The notes under the pieces: generated by a model
Told to the model about the DNA's origin: nothing
The model's input: only the letters and a program-made list of their open reading frames with translations
The model's database searches: none
Assembly: GCF_032362555.1 (NCBI RefSeq)
Contig: NC_083505.1
Location: 12,234,001 to 12,298,000 of the forward strand
Direction of reading: 5' to 3'
From: Amyelois transitella
Taxonomy: Eukaryota > Arthropoda > Insecta > Lepidoptera > Pyralidae
DNA length: 64,000 nucleotides
Shown here: one piece after another, positions 32,201 to 44,400 of the stretch
Layout: every line of letters begins with the position of its first letter
How positions within the stretch are numbered: position 1 is the stretch's first letter
Translations under genes and position numbers: made by a program

Positions 32201-34259
32201 TGTTTATTTGTTTGTTTGCTTTCTCTCAACGCGTAAACGTTATTTACTGAACTGATATACTACCTGCTCATACCACTATGATTTAGAGCTGGAGAAGCAC
32301 ATAATCATTCTGGTAAAAAACTATAGTTTCTGTGGAATTATAATTATTTTAATAAAATTTGTTTATCCACACTTACAAGAAATGAAGAGAAAATACAAGT
32401 ATTTTTGTATGTTTGCAACGAATAAACTGAAAATCAATTGGACCGATTTTGATGAAATTTGGTAGATACACAAATATAATAAAACAATTAAGATAAACAT
32501 ACCTTCTTAGAATAGTCCGATTTGATTTTATTGTTCAACAGATGTAAGTCCGTGATAAAATCGGTTAACAACATTTCATAACTCTTTGTGAACATAGAGA
32601 TGAATCTTAACTGAAAAAATTAAACTTTTAAACGACTTATGCGCCAATAAACTTTTAACATACTCACACATACATAGAATCACGGGCAGACAGAGCCAAC
32701 CGTCATCAAAAGACTGAATGGCCACGCTCAGCTGCCTGGCTTAATGATAGAATTGAGATTCAAAGAAATTCACATAAGAGATTGGCAGGTTGCTAGCCCA
32801 TCGCCTAAAAGAGGTATCCCTTAGTCGCCTTTTACGACATCCACGGGGAAGAGATGGAGTGGTCCTATTCTTTATTACACACTTATCTTTGCATATTTTC
32901 AGTTATTAATCAAAATCTGGGCTTTCTTGTCAACTTCAGCTTCGTTTTCTTCCTAATTTATTTCCTTAATTTGTATATATTAATATTAGATATATACTAG
33001 AGGTAAGAGGTCGCGGGTCGCCCGCGTACAACCAAAATATCCCCTAACTCCTCAACCTTCCTTTGGTTTCCGCTGTAATTACGGGAAATCCTCCCATAAT
33101 ATAGTCCTACTAATCCTACTAATATTATAAATGAGAAAGTTTGTGATTATGTCAGGATGCCAGTATGGATGTTTGTTAGATACTCTTTCACGAAAAAACT
33201 ACTGAACCGAAATAACATATAGGCTACTTTTCATCCCGGAGTTCCCGCGGGATTGATTCCACGCGTACGAAGTCGCGGGCAGCCTCTTGTAACTAATATA
33301 AGAGACCTACATGGCAAATTTCTAGATTCAGCAGTTTGGACTGTGGGTTTTATGTTAGTCACCCAATATTGAAAGAGTTTTATTTATATTAAAATACACT
33401 TACCAAGGCCACAAATCCCATAAGAAATGTTATACACGCATGGTAAACCTGAATGTTGGTCTCTATTCCTATGATATTTTTTAGATAAACCATCTGTCTT
33501 GAAACGCCGATGAAAAATAAAATGATGTGCAAAAGTTTTATAGCACTTTGGAAACGTACAGGCACATCGTCTAGATGTCCTGGCCAGGCGCCAAAGCAAA
33601 GTAAGCCGTATCGCAAGTATTTAATGTGCTTTAAATCCAATGGGCTGAGAGCACCTCTGAAACACAGCATTTATATAAGTACCTACAAGTAAATAAATTA
33701 ATACGGGACACGCAGATTGAATTAGCCTTGTAGTAAGTTCGAGACTTGTGTAAATAAACATTAGAAAACAATCAGAGAAAGTACGTTTCTCATCATGCCC
33801 TGGCCGGGATTCGAACCTTAGTGTCACAGAGAAGCGCACTACCGCTGCACCAAATTTTAAAATTCACAAATAATTACAGAATTAAGATACATAAATGAAT
33901 AAAAAAATATTGATTGTAAAAACTTTTTTGAGGCAGATACTTACAATTGAATAATATATTACGTCATATTAAAAAGATAAAACAAAATATTTTTGAAAAA
34001 AAAGTTTAAAACCGACTTCAGTAACCACTTAAAGCAAACAAATTATTAAAAATTAAAATAAGAATATGTCGTACCAGGCGATTTGTATGTTGGTATCTAA
34101 CCTATCGACAGGATTTTCGGATTCGGATGGGATTAAAAACCGGATATATGCATACATACATAAAAAAAATATGAACTAATTGAGTCCAATCATAAAAGTA
34201 TTACGGGATATATCTGTTTATACTTACTGTAAGTCGTTGCCACTAGTGAAAAAACGCAT
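29216..34259 (-). CDS. Odorant receptor 2 (7tm_6 family), complete, 8 exons, 428 aa
   Basis: Exons in transcript order: 34228-34259, 33404-33656, 32503-32610, 31452-31933, 31212-31314, 30380-30475, 30025-30180, 29216-29272. The sum is 1287 nt, open from ATG to TAG, with the same phases as OR1. Motifs: FALPFDYEHNLTGC, SDSVGVNVAIYF, HQISGCLLLLQCSQL, PWECMDVKNRKLVLMMLRMT and the tail ILKTTFSYYMMLRALEKN. Every exon has the same length as in OR3, so the two are tandem duplicates. Intron 7 (29273-30024) has gained an S1 SINE and a long-TIR MITE that ends about 40 bp from the last exon. The MNQF methionine at 31933 only happens to fall at the first codon of exon 4; it is not a start. Role as for OR1; odorant unknown. 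Confidence 0.9.
29312..29477. mobile_element. MITE with TIRs of about 60 bp in OR2 intron 7
   Basis: Left TTTATAAATAATACAGGTAT...CGCGCACTTAACG. The right end mirrors it, down to CCTTTATTTTATCTCNGACG. The core is TGTTACAATGATCCATTATC. Related to 34931-35364 and 45003-45172. Confidence 0.88.
29741..29986 (+). mobile_element. S1 SINE-like copy in OR2 intron 7, antisense to the gene
   Basis: CGGCACCAATACAAGAATAG to GACCATATGTATGCATG. It ends 38 bp from the exon 7 donor. Confidence 0.9.
30723..30986 (+). mobile_element. S1 SINE-like copy, full length, in OR2 intron 5
   Basis: GTGCCGTGTGGTTCCCGTCA to GACGTGATTATATGTATG. Confidence 0.9.
32165..32470 (-). repeat. F-type dispersed repeat in OR2 intron 3
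   Basis: TTATTATAAATGAGAAAGTA and AATTGGACCGATTTTGATGA mark two diverged 3' ends. Confidence 0.5.
32665..32875 (-). mobile_element. S1 SINE-like copy in OR2 intron 2
   Basis: CATACATAGAATCACGGGCA to GGAAGAGATGGAGTGGTCCT. The CGGGAACCACACGG end is missing. Confidence 0.85.
33105..33300 (-). repeat. F-a repeat in OR2 intron 2
   Basis: CCTACTAATATTATAAATGA, GATACTCTTTCACGAAAAAA and GGGATTGATTCCACGCGTAC. Near full length in reverse. Confidence 0.8.
33691..33855 (-). mobile_element. S2 tRNA-derived SINE with internal deletions, OR2 intron 1
   Basis: CATCATGCCCTGGCCGGGAT keeps the B-box side. The anticodon-arm region is shortened and so is the body. It begins 35 bp from the exon 2 acceptor. Confidence 0.8.
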
Positions 34260-34659
34260 TTTAATGTTTTGGTAAGTAACGCAGATTCAATTTATGAGTT
34301 TCAACCTACGAAAATAAAACATAAATAAATTATCTGTTGTCCATTCCAATTGAGATCGTTCTTTTTTTTGATAATAAGAATAAGCGTAATTTTTTACTAT
34401 AAATAAAATAGTCCAGACGAAATTAAAATTGAAAACCTTACGCGGCGTGGTGACGATTACGGAAGTTTACGAAACAAAGCGACCATGTCGATGAAAAAAA
34501 AATAATTATCTAAGTAAAATGCGTCATGGTTGCCTTGTTGAAGCATTCGTGACACTTCTCACAAGAAGCTCCACTTCAACAAATGAATGTCATCACGTTA
34601 ATTTGCACCTGCTCCATCATAAATATAGGTAATTGGAATTATGAAAGAATATGGATAGG

Positions 34660-34900
34660 TACAGAGAATAGAATAGAATAGAAAATTTATAAGCTTATGA
34701 CTAGAGTTTACAAAAGGTGTAAACAAAACACATTTCCTCCTGGTCAGCCATTAATTATAACATGCAAATTATTATAAAATTACACATAAGTCACTTAAGT
34801 CATATAAATTAATTCTTAATAAAATTATGGGTTAATTTGTATAATCCTTTTGCCTAAAGTTATTACGTTAGTTATACGAGTATTATCAATATTGAATATC
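34660..34900 (-). repeat. P-family repeat, 3' part, reverse
   Basis: AGAATAGAATAGAATAGAAA then TTATAAGCTTATGACTAGAG. The 5' part is not recognised. Confidence 0.5.
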
Positions 34901-34930
34901 GTGATTTTAAATTTCGTTGCATTATACTAT

Positions 34931-35364
34931 TTAAGAAATAATACAGGTATTAAACGCGCGACCGAGCGAGTCGCTCGGTGACCACGGACCATACATACAT
35001 ATAGTCACGTCTATATCCCTTACGGGATAGACACAGCCACTAGTCCCGAAAAGACTGAATGGCCACGTTCAGCTGCTCGGCTTAATGATGGAATTGAGAT
35101 CCAAATAGTAACAGGTGCTAGCCCATCGCCTAAAAAAAGGATCGCAATTTAATAAGCTTAGTCGCCTTTTACGACATCCATAGGAAAGAGATGGAGTGGT
35201 CGTATTCTTTTTTGTATTGGTGCCGGGAACCACACGGACCAAATTCATTTTTTTTTTCATTCATTTAGAAACGTCCGAGATAAAATTAAAAAATAAATAA
35301 AAAGATTAAGAAAATGATAAAGGTTCGTTACGTGCTTGCATGTTTAATACCTGTATTAAGTATT
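34931..35364. mobile_element. Long-TIR MITE split by an S1 insertion
   Basis: Left end AATAATACAGGTATTAAACG with GAGCGAGTCGCTCGGTGACC, right end GTTTAATACCTGTATTAAG with ACGTCCGAGATAAAA. It is the same family as 29312-29477, and the S1 copy sits inside. Confidence 0.82.
34991..35239 (-). mobile_element. S1 SINE-like copy nested in the MITE
   Basis: CATACATACATATAGTCACG to GGGAACCACACGG. GGACC stands on both sides, consistent with a short target duplication. Confidence 0.88.
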
Positions 35365-35589
35365 TTAAAATCATAATCAATAACTAAGTTTTAATTAATT
35401 TAAATTTTAAATAAATAGATCGGCTTAGCCATCGCATGAGGCGCGATGCGCAACTGATTACGAGTTACCAGTAATTGTGAGTTTTGTGAAGAACCTGTAT
35501 TCTCTTGTAGGTGACGCTAAATTCGTCGCTTTTTGTATGTGATATTTAATTCGGGCGTGGGTTTAGTTATCACATCGAACACGTATAGA

Positions 35590-35930
35590 CACGATATCCA
35601 GCAAGTAGCCGCTAGGGGATAGCGAGCTACTGAACTTTGTGAGCGCTGACGTGGTCCAAAGACAAAGGCGTTTCTTTTTTTGACCATGAGAACATAGTTT
35701 GCCTTAATGGCATTAACTATTACAGCGGGACAGTTTTAGGCGAGACCTTGACGCTTCTCCAATAGCCTTTTCGTAAAAGCGCGCAAGGGGCTCCCAGGTG
35801 GGACTTAGACTTTGCCTTTGAGCAATGCAAACTCGCGAGCGGATGCAACGAAGGCCGCGGCGCGTGCGCATGCATATATAGGGCTCCCAGGATGCGAAGA
35901 GGGGCGCCGGGAAGAGTGCGTCGGCACGAC
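35590..35930. repeat. GC-rich block with TATA box, possible solo-LTR remnant
   Basis: Markedly GC-rich, with GCGCATGCATATATAGGGCT at about 35866 resembling a core promoter. The first 80 bp aligns with 26830-26905. It ends near ACGTCACATTAGG. No flanking duplication was seen, so LTR identity is a guess. Confidence 0.4.
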
Positions 35931-36099
35931 GTCACATTAGGTATGTTTAGAAAAATGTATATTGCATTCTGTTACTACATTTAGTCTTTGTCGTTGTTCA
36001 GTATAACTCGGCCTTGCATTTACCATTAAAATATTGCATTGCTAGCTGTTGGCCGCGACTTCGTTCGCAATAAAAAGTTGCCTATAATATTTCTTTCGC

Positions 36100-36159
36100 C
36101 AACTTGCGGAGTACACAAAGCCAACAGTCTCAAAAAGCATGAAAGGCCACGTTCAGCTT
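36100..36159 (-). mobile_element. S1 internal fragment
   Basis: ACAAAGCCAACAGTCTCAAA and GAAAGGCCACGTTCAGCTT. Confidence 0.7.
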
Positions 36160-36599
36160 ACAGAATCTTACTGTTAATGACTTTTCCATTAGTCATAAAA
36201 AACAATTTCATATTTTGAAATAAACTTCATCTCAGATCCTTAATTTTCGGTGATAAAAATATTTTAATTTTATTTATTTTTTCAAATTTAAATTCATATC
36301 AGATCAAGTTTGTAGTAAATATACTTATTCATATTTTTTTTTAATAACCCACAACAATGACACAAATGTCACGTCAAAACATTTGTGATAATTCTCACAA
36401 GAAAGTGCAGCTGAATTATGTTATGTTTGCGCCTGTTCATTTATAAATAATCATTATCGTAATTGATTATCAAAGAAAAAACGTATAGCAAAACAACAAG
36501 TAGAAAATCTTTGTCCGATTAGAAAAATTTATATAAGTAACAGTGTTAAGTAAAGTGAAATAAGAATACATTTATATTTTTAATTTTTATATTACTGAT

Positions 36600-36680
36600 A
36601 TTTATTAAATCGGGAACGTCTTGGTGAAAGGTCAGGTCAAGAGTAGATGAAGTGAAAGAAGTGTATAGGGATCGTGGAAA
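36600..36680 (+). mobile_element. LINE 3' fragment
   Basis: GGAACGTCTTGGTGAAAGGT and GATGAAGTGAAAGAAGTG. It is cut by the adjoining S1. Confidence 0.65.
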
Positions 36681-36683
36681 GAT

Positions 36684-36936
36684 ACATACATACATACATA
36701 TGATCACGTCTATATCCCTAGCGGGGTAGACAGAGCCACCAGTCTTGAAAAGACTGATAGGCCACGCTCAGCTGTTTGGCTTAGTGATAGAATTGAGATT
36801 CAAATAGTGACAGGTTGCTAGCCCATCGCCTAAAAGAGGCATAAGCCTATCCCTTAGTCGCCTTTTACGACATCCGTGGGAAAGAGATGGAGTGGTCCTA
36901 TTCTTTTTTGTAATGGTGCCGGGAACCACACGGCAC
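36684..36936 (-). mobile_element. S1 SINE-like copy, full length
   Basis: CATACATACATACATATGAT to GCCGGGAACCACACGGCAC. Confidence 0.9.
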
Positions 36937-37507
36937 AAAAGATTCATTGACATTCGTGGAAAGATCGTGATAATTATTTGTGTAGGTATTTTAATAAGTG
37001 ATAATATTTTTTGATCAGTTATGGTTATATTTTGATAAGTAGTTACGTAGAACGGAACGTAACTTCTTCCTAGTACTTGAGAAGTCTTTATCTTCACGTT
37101 ATTACTGTCAGTTGTTGAATAGATTTTAATAAAAAGTTACAAAATAGGTATATGTTTAAATATGTTGATGCTAAAATTAATAATATATTTGGATTTGATA
37201 TGAATGATTTGAATTTAAAAATGTTTGCGACAAAAAGTATATAATTTATAAATCGATATCGATTGACGTTGTGAATCGCATCGGTAATTTAACTATGCAA
37301 CACTAAATAAGCTTTTATATAATTCATATAAATGTTCGGACAAGGTAAACTATAAAAAAAGACAAATATATTTGAGACATTTAATAAGTCAAAATTTATT
37401 ATACAAGCTTGGAAACAAATAATTTTATAATATATATTATGTATTTAAAAAATGTGTAAGTACGACTTAAAATAAATGAAAATATTAGTAATATTGGTGT
37501 GGTGTGC

Positions 37508-37680
37508 TTATAAAATTGAGATCTTTTTTTAGGCGATGGGCTAGCAACCTGTCTTTATTTGAATCTCAATTCTATCATTAAGACAAACAGCTGAACGTGG
37601 CTTTTCAGTCTTTTCAAGACTGTTAGCTCTGTCTACCCCGCAAGGGATATAGACGTGATAATATGTATGTTTGTATGTAT
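37508..37680 (+). mobile_element. S1 copy starting at the internal T-run
   Basis: Begins TTTTTTTAGGCGATGGGCTA, ends GACGTGATAATATGTATG. Confidence 0.85.
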
Positions 37681-37801
37681 TAGTAATATTTGATTTATGT
37701 AGTATATAGTAGAACAACCCCCGTAGTATGGCTCGCGCAACGCCATTTTAAACGCAAGAAAATCTATCGCTGTTTCGCTTTTTATTATGACGTGAAGCGA
37801 G

Positions 37802-38033
37802 ACATACATACATATAACCACGTCTATATACCTTGCGGGGTAGACAGAGCCAACAGTCTTGAAAATACTGATAGGCCACTTTAAGCTAATTGGCTAAATT
37901 ATAGAATTGAGATCCAAAAGGTTCCTAGCCCGTCGCCTAAAAAAAGAATCCCAAGTTTGTAAGCCTATCAATTAGTCGCCTTTTACGACATCCATGGGAA
38001 AGAGATGGAGTGGTCCTATTCTTTTTTGTATTC
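37802..38033 (-). mobile_element. S1 SINE-like copy, near full length
   Basis: CATACATACATATAACCACG to GAGTGGTCCTATTCTTTTTT. Confidence 0.88.
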
Positions 38034-38079
38034 AATTGGAAATTACCAGGAATTTTTCCTTTACGCAGGCGTATTCCAG

Positions 38080-38345
38080 TTTACTCTTCTTCCTCTTGCC
38101 TTTAGTCTCCGTTGCATCCTCATCACTCTGGAGAAGAGCCCAGGGTATGCTTTGACCACGGATCCTGGATTGGGTGAGTCAGGTTTTTACACTAAACTGA
38201 CATTTGGATCTGATATCCACAACGTTTATAAGTAAAGATGACCCATATTAGACCGATTATGATTACACATCCAGTTGTCAAAGGTTGCATCACGATGTTT
38301 TCCCTCATCGTAAGAGCGTCGGTTAGTATTCAAACTAATGTATGT
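38080..38345 (-). mobile_element. S3 SINE body
   Basis: GATCCTGGATTGGGTGAGTC, GACCGATTATGATTACACAT and GCATCACGATGTTTTCCCTC. It lacks the tRNA head. Confidence 0.8.
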
Positions 38346-38432
38346 ACTCTAGTTTACTATATAAAAAACATTTTAGTGCACATTGTAGTTAAGTACTGAA
38401 GAGAACCGATGAAATATAATTTGTTTTAATTT

Positions 38433-41400
38433 CTATTTTTTCTCAAATGCTCGTAACATCATGTAATATGAGAATGTTGTTTTCAATATCTGAAACAAAT
38501 TAATAAATGTGTTGAATTTTAATGAACAGTTATTAACCCATGCCTTGTGTTCATTCTAATAAAGATAACATTTTTAATTTACTTATTTTACATACAAACA
38601 TACATACATTTGGTCACGTCTATATAGATATCTATAGATATCTAAATTGGGATTCTTTTTTAGGCGATGGGCAAGCAACCTGTCACTATTTGAATCTCAA
38701 TTCTATCATTGAACCAAATAGCTGAACGTAGCCCTATCAGTATTTTCAAGACTGTTGGCTCTGTCTACCCCACAAGGGATATAGACGTGACCATATGTAT
38801 TATATGTATGTATTACCATAACCATGGTTTGAATTCCAACATCCACTATCCCCATGGCCTTCAGACCCATGGGTAGTTGAGTCTGCTTCAGGAGTAACAG
38901 CAAGAGTTTTCTGTTCTTAACGTCCATACACTCCCAAGGAACACCATACGCTGCTTGCATTAAGGGATCTGACTGAAATAAATAGTTCAAATTGTCAATA
39001 GTTCAAGTAAACAATTGATTTTCTTGGTCTCAGAAAACTCAAGATGGCGCTGATATAGTTTCTTAAACGACGGCCTCTGTGGCGCAGCGGTAGTACGCTT
39101 GTCTGTGATATCGGAGGTCCCGGGTTCGAATCCCGGCCAGGGCATGATGAGAAAAGAACTTTTTCTGATTGGCCTGGGTCTTGGATGTTTATCTATAAAA
39201 GTATTTATTATAAAATATAGTATCGTTGAGTTAGTATCTCGTAACACAAGTCTCGAACTTACTGCGAGGCTAATTCAATCTGTGTAATTTGTCCCGTATA
39301 TATTTATTTATTTATTTAAAACGCGGTTTTTAAAATTTTTATATATCTTGGGAACCGAGCTTTTCTCGAACCTAGGACCTTGATAAATCGATTCCTTGAG
39401 CCGAAAAGCCCTTAATCTGTAACTTTCATGAAAATTGTTGGAGCCGTTTCCGAGATCCTGATTATATATATACAAGAATTGCTCGTTTAAATTTAGATGG
39501 ACGGGACAAATTACACATATTGAGTTAGCCTCGAAGTTAGTTCGAGACTTGGGTTACGAGATACAAACTCAACGATACTATATTTTATAATAAATACTCA
39601 TATAGATGAACATCCAAGACCCAGGCATATCAGAAAAAGTTATGTGCATCATGCCCTGGCCGGGATTCGAACCCGGGACCTCCGGTGTCACAGACATGCG
39701 TACTACCGCTGTGCCACAGAGGCCGTCAAGTTAAGTAACTGTAGATAATTAATATTTAAAAATATAAAAATATTTTTGACTTGACCAAATTAATTCTTCA
39801 AAAAGTTATTTGGACATCATTCGGGCACGGAATGTAAAGAAAAATCTTTATTTGTAAAAATGTTGCCAAGACAAGCAACATTTTTACATATAAAGATTTT
39901 TCTACCTAGATTACCCTGTAAGAAAGTTATTAGATCTCGTACAAAACCAAGCACTAAAGACTCTCTTCACCACCGTGTCGTGGTCACCAAGTGCCGTGTG
40001 GTTACACATACATACATATAATCACGTCTATATCCCTTGCGGGGTAGACAGAGCCAACAGTCTTGTAAAGACTGATAGGCCACGTTCAGCTATTTGGCTT
40101 TTAGATAAAATTGAGATTCAAATAGTGACAGGTTAGCAACCTGTCACTATTTGAATCCCATGCCCATCGCCTAAATCGTATTGAACCACCATTTCAAAAA
40201 TGAATAGGACCACTCCATCTCTTTCCCATGGATGTCGTAAACGGCGACTAAGGGCTAGGCTTATAAACTTGGGATTCTTCTTTCAGGCGATGGGCTAGCG
40301 ACTATTCACTATTTGAATCTCAATTCTATCATTAAGCCAAACAGCTGAACGTGCCCTGTCTGTCTTTCAAGAAGCTCTGTCTATCCCGCAAGGGATATAG
40401 ACGTGATTATGTGTTTGTATGCACTCTTCACCTCAAAGCTAGAAGTAGAATAGTGGGTAATACAAAAGAATAATGTCGACACTAGATTTAAGAAAAAAAA
40501 AATTAAATAAAAACGTAAAAATCGTACCATTGATTTAATAACTTCGAAGACGATAGACATTCGCACCAAAAGTTCAATGAGAGCTATCGTCAAGGGGATG
40601 AAGCTTATCAGGGATTTGATATCCTGCAATATCATATTAAAAAAATAAATAAAATAGACTGTTTTGGACATAGTCATCAAATTTCAAAAAGTTATCCTAA
40701 GATGCAGGACTAAAACAATGTGCATTCGTCCACGATTTAGATTTAAGAGTTCTATATTTGTAAACTAGAGGCCGCCCGCGACTTCGTCCGCATGGAAACC
40801 CTATCAATCCCGCGGGAACTCTGGGATAAAAAGTAGCCTATGTGTTATTCTGGGTCTTCAGCTACCTACATACCAAATTTCATGGTAATCGGTTCAGTAG
40901 TTTTTGCGTGAAAGAGTAACAAACATCCATACAAACTTTCGCCTTTATAATAGTAGTAGGATATTGACGTCCGGTGTAAATGCCGCAGTGTAGTTTGTTC
41001 CGTACGTACATCAACGGCGCTCGGTAACCACGCATAATTTATAAGTACTTATAATTGAAAATTATTAATAATTGTTGAATATTATTAATACATACATACA
41101 TACATAAAATCACGCCTCTTTCCCGGAGGGGTAGGCAGAGACTACCTCTTTCCACTTGCCACGATCTCTGCATACTTCTTTCGCTTCGTCCACATTCATA
41201 ACTCTCTTCATACAAGCTCGGCGGTTTCGGGTACTTTTGACCTGACCCTTTACCAGGACGTCCTTAATTTGATCAAGATACGTTCGTAATATTATTAATA
41301 ATTTTTGAAATTTGTGATAAAATCTGTTGGCCAGTAATATTAAGTTCTAGCTGTGCCCGCGACTTCGCCCGTGTCAAATAGTTATTTTGGGCATCATTAA

Positions 41401-44400
41401 AGCCCTCAACTATAATTACAATCTACAATTACTCAACAACAATATTTTTTTCCCGTTGTTTTTATATATTACATTATTTCTTTGATCCTTATAGTTGCAG
41501 CGTGATGTTATAAAGCCTAAAGCCTTCCTCGATAAATGGTCTATTCAACGCAAAAAGATTTTTTCAATTAGTTCCTGAGATAAGCGCGTTCAAACAAACA
41601 AACAGTCTCTTCAGCTTTATAATATTAGTATAGATGAGAAGATAGGTAAATAGGGTAGAAGGACATACCAGTTGCGAGCATTGCAAGAGCAGCAGACATC
41701 CACTGATTTGATGAAATATAAAATAAATTGCTACGTTAACACCAATGGTATTTGAGATTTTGTTGTTATATCTGTGAACAGGGTTAATTCATTATCCAAT
41801 TGAATGTTTACCTTCTTCCTTGTCCTGGATTTAGTCGCAGTTGCACCCTTACCACTCCTTTGAACTTTGTATGCCTTTGACCATGAATCCTAGATTGGAT
41901 GAGTCTGGTATTTTGCACGAAACGACTCCCATCTGATCGCAACCCATCCCATCCCATGACATCCTCCGCAACGTCTGCAGGGGAACCTAACCCATATTGG
42001 ATCGATCTACATACATGCATACATATAGTCACGTCCATATCCCTTACGGGGTAGACAGAGCCAATAGTCCCGAAAAGTCTGAATGGCCACGTTCAGCTGC
42101 TCGGCTTAATGATGGAATTGAGATCCAAATAGTGACAGGTTGCTAGCCCATCGCCTAAAAAAAAGGATCGATTCTTGGTTACATATTCAGTTGCCTCACG
42201 ATGTTTTACCTCACCGTGAGAGCATTGGTTAGTTTACAAACTGATGTACATAATTAAAAAAAATAATCACTGGTACATGGCCGAGGTGGTATTCGAACCT
42301 GTGCCTTTCTGCGCATCACGCATTTTAACTGGGCATCTTACCGATTCGACCATCGACGCTCTTTTTTAATTGAATGTTTATATACATACATACATAAAAT
42401 CACGCCTCTTTCCCGGAGGGGTAGGCAGAGACTACCTCTTTCCACTTGCCACGATCTCTGCATACTTCCATCGCTTCATCCACATTCATAACTGGGTACT
42501 CTTGACCTGACCCTTTAGAGAATGCCTTGTGGCATTAAGTCAACCTGTTACACATTTAACGTGGGTAAAGTTTAAAATAAACAAATAAAACTCTTCTTCA
42601 CTAAAAATTTGAACTCACTTGATAGTAAAATTGTGACATTTTATGAGAACTTTTAATCTGTCAGTCACTTCCAGCATTTCTTCGTCGGTATAACGCATCG
42701 TGGACGCATTAGCATTCGAAACTTGCCCTTTGAATCCAGGTCGAGGAAAATCCTCAAGATTATTGATCAATATTTTTATATGTCCGCACAAATGGAACAC
42801 AATTAAAGCGATTACCAAATCATAAGTGACAAGTATCATGCCACACATTATTGAATAATAAATGTTGATAAAACATATAACAAAATATCCTTTTAAATTG
42901 TGCTCGTAATCAAAAGGTAACGCGAAATAAACGGCATGTTCGTATGTCATATTGGTAGTCAGTGGATCATTATATTTCTGATAGAGGTTGTATATATTTA
43001 TGACAATCGGACCGACGTTGAAAGTTGAGGCAGTTATTATAATTAGAATTATTGAGTATACACTGAAGAAATGCGAGAGCTTATGAATGAACAGGTTCAT
43101 CTGAAAAATAAATAGCAACAACTTTTTAATAAATTAATAGTGGCAAGTGGAATGATGTAGTCACAATCTTTTCGGGAAAAAGGCGTGATTTTATGTATGT
43201 ATGTATGTTTTAATGAATCAGGGCAAGCAATCTGCCGTTATATGAAATATTTCATTCTATTAATCCATCTCCATAAAAACCGGGTAGATAGAGCCAATTT
43301 AAAAAAAAAATCTACAAATACTGTAAGCCTACTTTACGCTGTAGGGCTCTTCAAACTTATAATCACGTCTTTATCCCCTGCGGAGTAGTCAGAGCCAATT
43401 TTCTTAACTTATTTAAGAAAATTGACTCTGACAACTCCGCAAGACACACACTTCACTCTTAGAGATAAAAATCTCTTGCTTACTCGCACTCTTTTACAAT
43501 GACGGATTTAAAATGTAATGCTTTATGTAAAAGTAACCGCAGCGGAAGCTGTCAAAAACAAAATAAACGAATGTAACAATTGAATACTTGTCAAATAACA
43601 TACGATACAAACAATATTTCTATCTTATTTATATTGAAGCAATAATACCTTTCCTTAAATAAATTTGAAAATTGCAACTCTCTTGCACGATTTATTTATG
43701 CGCTATATTGAATATAGGTATTACGAGTATATAAACTCTAAGTGTTTATCAAATGAAGATACAAAGATTTATTAATTTAATTTTTTTCGGTACACAAACA
43801 GGTTACTTGAACAAAATTTACAAGCAACATTCAACTCATGAGCAAGCATGCAACCTAATTAGAGGTGAACACAACTTTCAAGTAAACAGGTAGAGTGTTA
43901 GTTATTATTAGGATTACAATAACATTACAAGATTTAGTAACTATTAGCATTAAAATTAGAGTTATACAAGAATATACTCGTGTATCAGAAATTAATTATT
44001 ATTATTTGATATATGAATTTATACTATAATTGTAATGAGTTATGATGAAAAATCATGATATGCATACCTTTTTAGAATATTCTGATTCAAGTTTAAAATT
44101 CAACAGATGCAAGTCCATGACAAAATCAGTTAGTAATGTGTTACACTTTTTTGAAAATATTGATGTGAATCTAATCTGAAATAAAGTAATAAATATATAT
44201 ATTTTTATTAGAACGTGCCTTGTGGTTTCCGGCACCAATAGAATAAAGAATAGGACCACTCCATCCCTTTCCCAATGATGTCGTAAAAGGCGACTTAGAG
44301 GTAGGCTTATATACATACTTGGGATTCTTCTTTTAGGCGATGGGCTAGCAACCTGTCACTATTTGAATCTCAATTCTATCTTAAAGCCAAATAGCTGAAC

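Larger units (their letters stand above)
34260..38432. other. Interval between OR2 and OR3
   Basis: No exon seen. 34260-34650 is AT-rich upstream DNA of OR2 with nothing nameable. 36200-36600 and 36960-37500 are AT-rich and blank. The rest is repeats. Confidence 0.6.
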
